Shown: positions 45,297 through 54,341 of the stretch, in pieces
Numbering within the stretch: position 1 is the stretch's first letter
Layout: each line of letters opens with the position of its first letter
From: JBHHUI01 sp965248775
GTDB taxonomy: Bacteria > Chloroflexota > Anaerolineae > Anaerolineales > JBHHUI01
Direction: 5' to 3'
DNA length: 64,000 nucleotides
Assembly (NCBI GenBank): GCA_965248775.1
Contig: OZ252150.1
Coordinates: 6,076,001 to 6,140,000, forward strand
Made by a program: the position numbers and the translations under genes
The notes under the pieces: model-generated
What the model saw: the letters and a program-made list of their open reading frames with translations, nothing else
Databases searched by the model: none
Told to the model about the DNA's origin: nothing

Positions 45297-46133
45297 ATGA
45301 GCCAAGATAAGCAAGACAGCTTACGCCGAATTGTGCGTGAAATGGAGAGCGCGGTCGTCGCATATTCGGGCGGGGTTGACAGCACCCTGCTCGCGCACAT
45401 CACAACGGCAGAACTCGGGCCGCGAGCTGTTGTTGTCACTGCGGTCTCGCCAAGCCTGGCCGGTGCCGAGCTGTCGTCGGCAAAGTCCATTGCCAGCCAA
45501 CTCGGCTTTGACCACGTTCTGGTCGAGAGCGACGAGGTCCAGGACCCGCGCTATCAGGAGAACTCGCCGCTCCGTTGCTACTGGTGCAAGCACGAGGTCT
45601 ACGGCGTGCTCGTCGACTACGCTCGCGAACACAATTTTGCATACGTAGTCGATGGAACCAACCTCGACGATACCCGCGACCCCCGGCCCGGGCGCAAAGC
45701 CGCCAAGGAGCACGGCGTCCGCTCGCCATTGCTCGACGTGAGGATGACCAAAGCGGAGGTGCGAGAGTTGGCGAAGCGACTTGGCCTGCCCAACTGGAAC
45801 AAGCCGGCGATGGCATGCCTGTCATCGCGCATACCTTATGGCACGCCCGTGACGCTACATTTGCTTACGCAAGTTGAGCAGGCCGAACAGGCGCTGGCGC
45901 GCTTGGGAATACAGCAGGCGCGTGTGCGGCATCATGGTGAAATTGCGCGCGTAGAAGTTGCGACCGACGACTTCGAGGTCGTGCTGGGCCAGCGCGAGGA
46001 GGTGGTGAAAGCCTTGCGAGCGCTCGGTTATACGTTCGTCGCACTAGACCTGAACGGCTATCATTCCGGCAGCCTGAATCAAATTATGAAATCCGCCAAT
46101 GAGCCTCGCGCGCTTGCGTTCCATCCTGACTGA
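45297..46133 (+). CDS. larE: LarE, ATP-dependent sacrificial sulfur transferase
   Basis: 278 residues. The PP-loop SGGVDST is at residues 24-30; RCYWCKHEVYGVL and GTNLDDTRDPRPGRKAAKEH are typical of LarE. The sacrificial Cys is retained in KPAMACLSSRIPYG. LarE adenylates the pincer precursor and donates its own cysteine sulfur, converting the pyridinium dicarboxylate to the dithiocarboxylate. AAGGA precedes ATG 45297. The larB start overlaps its 3' end by 35 bp. Confidence 0.92.
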   Translation: MSQDKQDSLRRIVREMESAVVAYSGGVDSTLLAHITTAELGPRAVVVTAVSPSLAGAELSSAKSIASQLGFDHVLVESDEVQDPRYQENSPLRCYWCKHEVYGVLVDYAREHNFAYVVDGTNLDDTRDPRPGRKAAKEHGVRSPLLDVRMTKAEVRELAKRLGLPNWNKPAMACLSSRIPYGTPVTLHLLTQVEQAEQALARLGIQQARVRHHGEIARVEVATDDFEVVLGQREEVVKALRALGYTFVALDLNGYHSGSLNQIMKSANEPRALAFHPD

Positions 46134-46854
46134 CGTTGCGGAGAATTCCAAGCCGGTCGAGGCGGCGTTGGCAGAACTGCGCGACTTGCCGTACGAAGAC
46201 CTCGGTTTCGCACGCCTCGACCATCATCGCGAGCTGCGCACGAGGGTGCCCGAGGTCGTCTTCGGCCAGGGAAAGACGCCGGCGCAGACGGTAGCGATTG
46301 TGGAGCGGATGGTCGCGCGCGAAGGCCGCGCGATAGTGACTCGCACGACACCGCAGATAGACGCGGCAGTGCGCGCCGTCTTTCCAGCCGCGCGGAGCTT
46401 CGATGTAGCGCGCATGTTGGCCGTGGGCGAATTCTCGCCCGCTCCGAGCAATGGTCACTTTGTGGCAATTGTATCCGGCGGCACCTCCGACATGCCGGTG
46501 GCCGAAGAAGCCGCAGTCACGACCGAATTGCTGGGTACACGCGTGGAGCGTGTATATGATGTGGGGGTCGCCGGCCTCCACCGACTGTTGGACCAGCGCG
46601 AGTTGCTCTGGGAATCGGCCGCTGTGATCGCGGTGGCCGGCATGGAAGGTGCGCTGGCTACCGTCGTCGGCGGACTGGTCGCTTGTCCGGTGGTGGCCTT
46701 GCCGACAAGCGTCGGGTACGGCTCCAGCTTCGAAGGTCTGGCCGCACTGCTGGCGATGCTAAACTCTTGCGCGCCCGGCGTGGCGGTGGTGAACATCGAC
46801 AACGGCTTTGGGGCGGGCGTGTTCGCCCACCAGATCGTCCGGGTTATCATCTGA
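46099..46854 (+). CDS. larB: LarB, pyridinium-3,5-biscarboxylate mononucleotide synthase
   Basis: 251 residues. FARLDHHRELRTRVPEVVF, KTPAQTVAIVERM, VSGGTSDMPVAEEA, YDVGVAGLHRLL and VAVAGMEGALATVVGG match LarB, which is related to AIR carboxylase PurE. LarB carboxylates nicotinic acid adenine dinucleotide and cleaves off AMP in the first step of Ni-pincer cofactor synthesis. It overlaps larE by 35 bp and larC by 4 bp, indicating translational coupling. Confidence 0.93.
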   Translation: MSLARLRSILTDVAENSKPVEAALAELRDLPYEDLGFARLDHHRELRTRVPEVVFGQGKTPAQTVAIVERMVAREGRAIVTRTTPQIDAAVRAVFPAARSFDVARMLAVGEFSPAPSNGHFVAIVSGGTSDMPVAEEAAVTTELLGTRVERVYDVGVAGLHRLLDQRELLWESAAVIAVAGMEGALATVVGGLVACPVVALPTSVGYGSSFEGLAALLAMLNSCAPGVAVVNIDNGFGAGVFAHQIVRVII

Positions 46855-48026
46855 GAGTCGCCTACTTTGATTGTGTAGGGGGAGCGAGCGGCGACATGTT
46901 GCTCGGCGCGCTCGCCGACACGGCCGCCTCTGAGGCGGCCGTCCGTGGCGCACTGGATGCGCTGCACTTGCCGGAATGCGAGGTGCGCTTCGAGCGAGTG
47001 ACCCGGGCGGGCTTGTCCGCGGTGCAAGCGACCGTCCACACAATACGGCGAAGCACCCCTCGTCACCTGCACGACCTGCTGGCGCTGCTGCACGCAGCCG
47101 AGCTTCCGGAACCACTCAAGGCCAAAGCCGAAAACACACTACGCCGCCTAGTAGAGGTCGAGGCGGCGATACACAATGTCGCCGTCGAGAAGGTACATTT
47201 GCACGAACTCGGCGGCGATGACACGCTGGTCGATATTGTGGGTGTCCTAGTCGGACTGGATGCCCTGGCCGTAGAGTCCGTGTTCGTCTCGCCGCTGCCG
47301 CTCGCGCGCGGGTGGACGAACTCCGACCACGGGCCGCTGCCGTTGCCAGCGCCAGCTACGCTCGCGCTCCTTACGAACGTGCCTGTGCGTTACGTGGATA
47401 TCGAGGCCGAACTCGTCACCCCTACTGGCGCCGCTGTGTTGACGGAGATTGCGGATGGCTTCGTTGGGTTCCCGGCGATGACTCTTGGGCGTGTAGGGAG
47501 CGGCGCCGGCAGCCACGAGTTCCCGTTTCCGAATGTGGTGCGGTTGTGGATTGGGGAGACTCGCACCGCTGCGGCGGGCCTGCTTGTCGAAAATCTTACC
47601 GTTATCGAATCCAACATTGATGATATGAACCCTCAGGTATATGACTACGTCATGGGAAGGCTGTTCGCGGCTGGCGCGTTGGACGTGACGTTGACGCCGC
47701 TCCAAATGAAGAAGAACCGCCCCGGGGTGTTGCTGACCGCCCTGTGCGAACCGGAGCAGGTCGAACGTATGCTAGAAGTGTTGTTCAAGGAAACGACCAC
47801 ACTCGGGGTACGGCGGCGTGATGTAGAGCGTCTCAGTTTGCCAAGAACTATCGAGGCGGTAGAGACCCCCTTCGGCAGCATAAGTGTGAAGGTAGCGCGG
47901 TGGGATGACTACACGCGCGTTACTCCAGAGTACGACGACTGCCGCCGCGCAGCCGAGGACTGCGGTGTGCCGTTGAGCGCGGTGATGGCCGCAGCGCGCG
48001 CTGCGGCCGAGCGTTCGGAGAGTTAA
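46851..48026 (+). CDS. larC: LarC, nickel insertase (single continuous frame)
   Basis: 391 residues. RVAYFDCVGGASGDMLLGAL is the family N-terminus; VEKVHLHELGGDDTLVDIVG, NSDHGPLPLPAPATLALL and VIESNIDDMNPQVYDYVMGR follow. LarC uses CTP to insert nickel into the pincer nucleotide. The only fitting start is CTG 46851, which overlaps the larB stop (CTGA). In Lactiplantibacillus the gene is read through a programmed frameshift (LarC1/C2); here the two parts are in one frame. The C-terminus (CGVPLSAVMAAARAAAERS) is complete. Confidence 0.9.
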   Translation: MRVAYFDCVGGASGDMLLGALADTAASEAAVRGALDALHLPECEVRFERVTRAGLSAVQATVHTIRRSTPRHLHDLLALLHAAELPEPLKAKAENTLRRLVEVEAAIHNVAVEKVHLHELGGDDTLVDIVGVLVGLDALAVESVFVSPLPLARGWTNSDHGPLPLPAPATLALLTNVPVRYVDIEAELVTPTGAAVLTEIADGFVGFPAMTLGRVGSGAGSHEFPFPNVVRLWIGETRTAAAGLLVENLTVIESNIDDMNPQVYDYVMGRLFAAGALDVTLTPLQMKKNRPGVLLTALCEPEQVERMLEVLFKETTTLGVRRRDVERLSLPRTIEAVETPFGSISVKVARWDDYTRVTPEYDDCRRAAEDCGVPLSAVMAAARAAAERSES

Positions 48027-48122
48027 CTTCCGATTCTGGAAATGCGCAGTTCGCCGGTCGAGCGGTTCCCTGCGACCGAGCCCCGTCTCGTAACGAAACC
48101 CAGTACCGCGTATTCGGTACGA

Positions 48123-48992
48123 CTATAGGGCTTTTGTACCCAAGACCGTTTCTTCCAGCATGGTCTGCACTTCGTAGATTGAGCCGCTTCGTTCTCCCTT
48201 GGGGAATGGGACGCGCGCAGGAACCGGCGCCAGGCGCGGCTCGACCGTGGGTTCGCCGCGCATAATATTTGCGTTCCACGTGTCCCAATTGGGAATACCC
48301 ATCAGCGGCCAGTTATCGAGCGCACAATACTCGACGATCAACAGACGGCGCGAGCGGTCGGAGACATTCCGGGCGGAGGCGTGGAGCACGCGGGTGTGGT
48401 GAATCGAGATACCGCCGGCTTTCACTTCAATCGGAACCGCATCATCAAGTCTTAAGTCAGCCTCGCTCACTGCGCCAACAAAGGTACCATTCTGATGATG
48501 GCTGTAGATCGGGCCTTTATGAGAACCTGGGATGACCATCAACGCACCGTTCTCCATCGTCATGTCGTCGATGGCAATGCCGACATCTAGGAGATCATCG
48601 TTCGAGAAGGGCCCGAAGGCCCAATCCTGGTGCCATTGCACAGCGCTGCCAACCCCAGCCAATTTCATGTTAAGCACGTCGCTATCCGGGAATAATCGTA
48701 CCCCGGGGCCGAGCAGTTGTTCGACGATATCGAGGATACGTTCGTGGTGTAGGATTTGAGCATAAGTGGGATGGAGGCGTGCGGGGTTTTTGAGACGGCG
48801 TAACCGAGGGGTTTCCGCGCTATGACCCGGCTCGAGGTCAAATACTTCGGTGTGTTCAACGACTTCACGCGATTTCTCGACAAATTCATCGGTGACTCTC
48901 TGAAGCTCGGCCACCTCTGCGGCGGAGAGCACGTTGTCAACGCCGAGATAGCCATAGGTATGATAAAACTTAATTTGTTGTTCTGAGAGCAT
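48123..48992 (-). CDS. Phytanoyl-CoA dioxygenase (PhyH) family protein 4
   Basis: 289 residues. The iron ligands are in VQWHQDWAFGPF and HHTRVLHASARN; the Arg is in RSRRLLIVEY. It is a close paralogue of PhyH 3 (38759-39619). The start MLSEQQIKFYH has AAAGGAGA 9 bases upstream. It converges with larC, and a small hairpin GTACCG/CGGTAC lies between the stops. The GntR regulator encoded downstream in the same direction may control it. Confidence 0.9.
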   Translation of the reverse strand: MLSEQQIKFYHTYGYLGVDNVLSAAEVAELQRVTDEFVEKSREVVEHTEVFDLEPGHSAETPRLRRLKNPARLHPTYAQILHHERILDIVEQLLGPGVRLFPDSDVLNMKLAGVGSAVQWHQDWAFGPFSNDDLLDVGIAIDDMTMENGALMVIPGSHKGPIYSHHQNGTFVGAVSEADLRLDDAVPIEVKAGGISIHHTRVLHASARNVSDRSRRLLIVEYCALDNWPLMGIPNWDTWNANIMRGEPTVEPRLAPVPARVPFPKGERSGSIYEVQTMLEETVLGTKAL

Positions 48993-49094
48993 GGATCGTG
49001 TATCTCCTTTAGAACGGTGAGCAATTATCTGGCGAGGGACTGAGGAATGGCCCGTCTCGGTAGGCTTTGAGTGTAGACTGCAACCCGCCAGTTG

Positions 49095-49763
49095 TTACGT
49101 TAAGGTCGGCGCTTCGAATCGTTCGGCCAGAAACTTCATGAGCGCTTCTGCGCCGCATTCGACGTGATCGGCCACACGTTCGCCCGCCAGATTAGTATCA
49201 CCAGCCGCGATGGCCTCGATGATGTCGTCGTGCTCCCGCGCGGCTTTAATCACCCGGCCAGGTTGCACATATATGGTGACCCACGGGATTTTTGTCCACA
49301 GAATTCGGATGCTTCGAAATAGTTCGGGCATTTGGGCCGCTTGATAAATATACATGTGCAGGCTGTAATCTTGTTTTTGCACCGCAAGCAGATTGTCTTC
49401 TCCAATCAGCGATTTAAACTCGGCTTGAAGCGCTCGCAATTGCCCGATGTTGGAACGCTTGAAGTTTGCCACGGCTTCGACCGTCGCCAGCGTTTCGAGC
49501 GCGCCGCGCATCAAATAAATTTCACGCACCTCATCGTGATTGACGTGCGCCACTCGCACGCCGCGGTGTGGATTGTGTACGACGACACCTTCGGCCTCTA
49601 GCTGCCGCAACGCTTCGCGTACCGGAGTGACGCTCACGTTCAGCCGCCTGGCAATTTCTTCTTGTAGCAAGGGGTCACCAGACTTGAATTCGCCTGCCAG
49701 AATGGATTCTCGCATCATTTCGACGACAATGTCTTTCTTGGTCCTGTATTCAAGATCTACCAT
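49095..49763 (-). CDS. GntR-family (FCD) transcriptional regulator
   Basis: 222 residues. The N-terminal winged helix is typical of GntR (ILAGEFKSGDPLLQEEIARR, LNVSVTPVREALRQLEAEGV), followed by an all-helical FCD effector domain (SLHMYIYQAAQMPELFRSI, EHDDIIEAIAAGDTNLAGER). FCD regulators usually sense organic acids or sugar acids. The start at MVDLEYRTKKD is taken over an ATG six codons upstream. AT-rich dyads recur upstream of several catabolic genes of the window and upstream of this gene (AGTATACTATATAT near 49887). Confidence 0.9.
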   Translation of the reverse strand: MVDLEYRTKKDIVVEMMRESILAGEFKSGDPLLQEEIARRLNVSVTPVREALRQLEAEGVVVHNPHRGVRVAHVNHDEVREIYLMRGALETLATVEAVANFKRSNIGQLRALQAEFKSLIGEDNLLAVQKQDYSLHMYIYQAAQMPELFRSIRILWTKIPWVTIYVQPGRVIKAAREHDDIIEAIAAGDTNLAGERVADHVECGAEALMKFLAERFEAPTLT

Positions 49764-50029
49764 ATGTCTCCTATGGATCAACTTGCTGGGACAAATGCAT
49801 GTTGGATTTCGTCATTGTCAGCTGCATAGCTCCCATTCGTATTGTTCAGCGCCAACATGGGATCAACTGACAGCGGAATGGCAAGTATACTATATATCCA
49901 GTGGTGCTAGTTGCAGATACAGGGGAAGAGCGGTCGAAAATCCCCGTATCTGGCGAGTCAAACCCCTGGCTGTCTTGATAGCATGAATAGTTGAGGGTAC
50001 AATTCAGGGCAATCCATCGTGAGAGGTGA
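49764..50029. other. Regulatory gap between GntR gene and transposase
   Basis: About 265 bp with no coding frame. It contains AAGTATACTATATATCC at 49886-49902, with AGTATACT a perfect 8-bp dyad, a plausible GntR operator or promoter. GTATCTG...CAGATAC-type arms around 49915-49955 could form a hairpin (AGATACAGGGG...CCCCGTATCT). Confidence 0.35.
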
Positions 50030-51666
50030 ACAATAGAAAAGCAACCCCGGCATCGTCCCCAACGGGAATTTCCCGATGCAGAACGTGTCATCGTAGAATG
50101 CGATTTGGAAACTTGTCCCCACTGCGGGCTGAGATTAACGTCTCGTAGGCCCTGGCACATGCGCAAATACGTGCAAACGCTGCAAGGTCCGGTATTCGTG
50201 GCCGGGAAAAGCAAAAAGTGCAGCAATCTGGAGTGTACCCACAAAGGACAGCATTACTATGCCAGCGGGGTTTTGATGATTAGTCTCCCCAAGAGCACTT
50301 ACGGTCTGGATGTGCTTGCCGATATTGGTTGGCAGCATGAGCATGAACACAAGCAAATTGTGGAAATCCAGCGAGAGTTGAACGAGAGAGGAATTCTAAT
50401 CAATGAACGCAATGTAGGGAAGTTGTATCGTCAATTTCTAGCGTTACTCGGTGGAGTGAGTGAGCAAACCTCTCAAAAACTGCAAGGCACGCTTGAACAA
50501 TACAGGGGCTTGATCTTTGGAGTAGATGCCCTGCAACCCGAAGGCCACGGTTCATTGCTGTACGTATTGTATGAAGTCTTGAGTGGAACCCCGGTCAGTG
50601 CCATACAAATCGAGCGTGCCACGAGGGACAAAGTGTGTGCCTGGCTACAGGAATACCAGGGTTACCCTGTTTTAGCGACCCTTTCAGATGGCGAAGATGT
50701 CATCATTGGGGCGCTGAAACGCACGTGGCCAAAAGCTCCCCATCAGCGTTGCCAGGAGCATTTTCTGGCAAACTTAGCCGAGAAACCGCTGGAGCATGAT
50801 ACCCAGCTACGCAAACAAATGCGCCAGTCGTTGGGAGGTCTTCCGAAGGTTCCAGACAGTTCAGACGCCTCCCTTTTTTAGAAAATAACACGGGGCAGCC
50901 GATTGAAGACGAATTACGAATTATTGAAGCCCAAATCCGGGCAGCGGTGCGCGATGCCGTCAACCGCAATAGCCGAAAGCCGTTCTATTGGGGTGGGCTG
51001 AAAGGATACCAACAATTGGAGGCTATTGCTAAATCCTTGCAGCCTTCTGTGGGTACACAAGCAGAGAACACCTATTTCCGGCAATTGCTCAAACAGATCA
51101 AGCGAACCGTGGAACAGAACCAGTCCTTGGCTGAGGAATTAGGGCAGGCCCATGCCTGGCTACGCCGCATTGCCACCTGTTTGCGTTATCCCCCTCGCGC
51201 ACACTACGAAGAAAGCGCAGTAACCAGCCAGGAGATTACCCAAGAGATGGAAGTTCTTCTTCAGGAATTCTCCCAAGAAACGCAACACAAGCCAGTTCTG
51301 ATGAGTTTATATAGTGCGACGAAATATCGCTGGGAACTGTATGGCCCTGATCTATTGCACTGTTACGATATTCCTGGCTTGCCGCCGGACAATCTTCAGT
51401 TGGAAAGCTTATTCAATCGTTTGCGTAATCACCAGCGCCGGGTCAGTGGTTGTAAATCAACCAAAGCGTTGCGAGATTTTGGCCAATATCAAGTATTGTT
51501 TCTGACTGAGAGTGAAGCGGATTTATTGGCTCGGCTCCGCCAAGTACCTTTGGATGTGTACAAAAAACACCGGCATCGTTTGGCAGCAGCAGAATCCCCC
51601 CGCCAATTCTTCCATCGCCTGCATCGCAACCCAGAGAAAACCATCGTGCAGCTGGTGCAACGATAG
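50030..51666 (+). pseudogene. DDE transposase split by a frameshift at a T6 run
   Basis: The first frame carries a zinc-binding N-terminus (ETCPHCGLRLTSRRPWHMRK, CSNLECTHKG), a helix-turn-helix and a DDE-like core (IFGVDALQPEG, ATLSDGEDVIIGALKRTW, HQRCQEHFLANLAEKPL). It ends at TAG 50879-50881. The C-terminal part (LENNTGQPIEDELRIIEAQI ... LESLFNRLRNHQRRVSG) follows in the -1 frame to 51666. The junction is CCC followed by six T and AG. The two frames may be one gene expressed by slippage, or a dead gene. The start is uncertain (no ATG; TTG 50105 possible). IS family not certain. Confidence 0.7.
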
Positions 51667-52620
51667 CTCACTCAGTTTGGTGAACTTCATGCTACTTCTC
51701 CCCCCTTCTGGATGATCAGACTGCTTATATACCGTTTAGACAGCCAGGGGAGTCAAACCCGTGTTTTACTCCTTAAATTGTATCTACTTAGGCCAAGCAC
51801 GCTGAATCAGCAGCGCAGGCTGATGGAATGCATACAAAGTTCAGATGCGGATCAAATACGCTTTGTGCAAACATGATGGAATATGACAGCGACGATGGCT
51901 GATGAACGCGATCAACTGCGCGAGATGGACGCGGAGACCCTTATCGAGGTCATCGTTGCGCTGCGTGAGCAACTGGCAGCGCAAGAGAAGCTGATCCAGG
52001 AATTGCGTGATCAATTGGCGAAGAACAGCCGCAACAGCGGTAAGCCGCCAAGCAGCGATCGCCTGAAGAAGCCACGCACGCGGAGCTTGCGGAAGAAGAC
52101 GGGACGCCAGTCCGGGGGCCAGAAAGGTCACGCGGGCTATACCTTGCAGCCGGTGACGTGCCCAGACCATACGCAACGCCACACTCTGCTGCGCTGTCCG
52201 CACTGCGCGACGGATTTGCAAGCAGTGGCGCCGCAGGGCTATGAGAAACGGCAGGTGTTCGACGTGCCGCCGGTGCGGGTCCAGATGACGGAACATCAAG
52301 CGCAGGTCAAACACTATCCACACTGCCAGGAACGGGTGCGGGCTGACTTTCCAGTCGGAGTCGCGCAACCGGTGCAGTATGGAGCGCGCCTCAAAGCCCA
52401 GGCGACGTATCTGAACAACTATCAACTCCTGCCACTGGCGCGCACGTGCGAGTTGATCAGCGACTTCTACGGCCACCGACCGAGCGAGGCCTTCGTGCTG
52501 ACCGCCAACGACACCTTCGTCAAGCAAGTTGCGCCCACGCTGGACAGCATCCAGGCACAACTCAAGCGCACGGCGGTCGCGCATTTCGACGAGAGCGGTG
52601 TGCGCGCCGCGGGTCAATTG

Positions 52621-54146
52621 GGAATGTGGATGAAAGTGTGTAAATGGCAAGTCTCTTGCAGCTAGAAATAGCAAGGAGACAACATGCCAACACAAAAAGC
52701 ACGTACACAGGAAATCCTATCGAAACATGGGCTGGCAGTCGAACAACTACAGGCCGAACTGCTGAGCGCCGAAAGTGTCGATGACTTTTTCGGCAAAGAT
52801 GGCATCTTCGCTAGGCTGTTCGGGCAGACACTAGAGAAGCTGATGGAAGCCGAGTTGAGCGAGCACTTAGGCTACGAGCGCTATCAAGCGCAAGGGCACA
52901 ACTCAGGCAACAGCCGCAACGGGAGCCGCAAGCGTAAGCTAAAGACTTCGGGCGGCGAGACGGTGGTGAACGTACCGCGCGACCGCAACGCTACTTTCCA
53001 GCCCGAGATCCTGGAGCGCAATCGCACGCTGAGCAACGAGCTGGAAGAAAAGATCGTGTACCTGTATGCCAAGGGCACCTCCACGCGCGATATCGAAGCC
53101 ACCATGCGTGACCTGTATGGGGTCCATGTTTCCGAAAGCCTGGTCAGCAAGGTCACCGATAAGATCTGGCCGGAAGTCGAAGCCTGGCAGAACCGACCGC
53201 TGGCCGCAGTCTATCCACTCTTGTATCTGGATGCCCTATTCATCAAGCTGCGGCGTGACAATCAGGTTGCCAGCGTCCCGGTCTATGTGGTGCTGGGGGT
53301 GGACATGGACGGCCACAAGGACGTGCTCGGGCACTGGGTCGGGAATTCCACGGGCGAAAGCGCCAATTTCTGGCTTTCGGTACTCTCTGACTTGCAAACG
53401 CGCGGCGTGCAGGATATCCTCATCGCCGCAGTGGATGGTCTCAACGGCTTTTCAGAATCCATTGAGGCGCTTTTCCCGCAAACCATCGTCCAGCGTTGTA
53501 TTGTGCATCAAATCCGGCATAGCCTGAAATATGTCACCTGGACCGACCGCAAAGACTTCACCCGCGACCTGCGTAAAGTCTACCAAGCCAGCACGCTCGA
53601 ACGCGCTGCCGCTGCCCTGGACGAGCTCGAGCAGAACTGGAGCGAGAGCTATGCTATGGCCGTCAAGTCCTGGCGGGCCAACTGGGCCGAGCTAAGTGCT
53701 TTCTTCGATTTCCCGCGCGAGATCCGGCGCTTGATGTACACCACCAATGCCATCGAAGCTTACAATCGCCAACTGCGCAAAGTCACCAAGACCAAGGGCG
53801 CTTTGCCCTCCGAAAAGGCGGTCCGTAAATTGCTTTTCCTGGTCAGTCAAAATGCCAGTGCCAAATGGACCACGCCCATGCGCGATTGGGCCAAAATCCT
53901 GAACCAGCTTGCTATCCGCTTTGAGGGGAGGTTTGAATTCTAAATGCCAACAAACAGGCGTTGTCCCAGCCTAATCGCTGGTTTGTGGCTGTCAAGGGCG
54001 CTACTTCAATTCAGCTCGATTTGCTCTGAACCCCTTGACAGCCCCTGCGCTCAGCGATTGCTGGACAACCAGCGCCTGTTTGTTTCAAAGTGTGATTATT
54101 CGCATCCTGCCAGAAACGCCGTTTACACACTCTTTTAAACACTACC
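52621..54146 (+). mobile_element. IS256-family insertion sequence inside IS66
   Basis: It is flanked by near-identical 9-bp repeats GGTCAATTG (52612-52620) and GGTCAAATG (54147-54155). The ends contain related inverted sequences (AGTGTGTAAATGGC on the left, GAGTGTGTAAACGGC read from the right). Length is about 1.53 kb. The 3' non-coding part (53969-54064) contains long imperfect inverted arms (GGCTGTCAAGGG / CCCTTGACAGCC, CCTAATCGCTGG / CAGCGATTGCTGG), possibly a terminator. Confidence 0.85.
52684..53943 (+). CDS. IS256-family (Mutator-type) transposase
   Basis: 419 residues. It carries LGYERYQAQGHNSGNSRNGS, then VPRDRNATFQPEILERNRTL, the first Asp in YPLLYLDALFIKLRRDN, the second in ILIAAVDGLNGFSESI and the conserved Glu region RLMYTTNAIEAYNRQLRK, all diagnostic of IS256. 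AAGGAG lies 7 bases before ATG 52684. The frame is complete, so this element may still be active. Confidence 0.94.
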   Translation: MPTQKARTQEILSKHGLAVEQLQAELLSAESVDDFFGKDGIFARLFGQTLEKLMEAELSEHLGYERYQAQGHNSGNSRNGSRKRKLKTSGGETVVNVPRDRNATFQPEILERNRTLSNELEEKIVYLYAKGTSTRDIEATMRDLYGVHVSESLVSKVTDKIWPEVEAWQNRPLAAVYPLLYLDALFIKLRRDNQVASVPVYVVLGVDMDGHKDVLGHWVGNSTGESANFWLSVLSDLQTRGVQDILIAAVDGLNGFSESIEALFPQTIVQRCIVHQIRHSLKYVTWTDRKDFTRDLRKVYQASTLERAAAALDELEQNWSESYAMAVKSWRANWAELSAFFDFPREIRRLMYTTNAIEAYNRQLRKVTKTKGALPSEKAVRKLLFLVSQNASAKWTTPMRDWAKILNQLAIRFEGRFEF

Positions 54147-54314
54147 GGTCAAATGCACTGGTTGCATGTGGCCAGCACCGCGCATCTCACCTACTACGGC
54201 GTACATCCCAAACGTGGCCAGAAAGGCATGCGGGCCATCGGCATCTTGCCTGAATTCAACGGTCGGGCTGTGCATGACCACCGGCAATCCTATTTGACCT
54301 TCGATCAATGCGCA

Positions 54315-54341
54315 GTCACGTGCAGACTGCATCGTGATAAA
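54315..54341 (+). repeat. 27-nt palindromic insertion in IS66 transposase
   Basis: The expected protein sequence QCA-HAFCNAHHLREL is interrupted by nine extra codons (VTCRLHRDK). The inserted DNA contains CACGTGCAGACTGCATCGTG, an imperfect palindrome. Its core GTGCAGACTGCA also occurs in the 52-nt insertion at 55750-55801. The reading frame is preserved. Confidence 0.55.

Noticed and set aside
48100..48122. ACCCAGTACCG...CGGTAC after larC as a repeat-family member
   Set aside because: Only one short arm matches and the position between convergent stops fits a small terminator.
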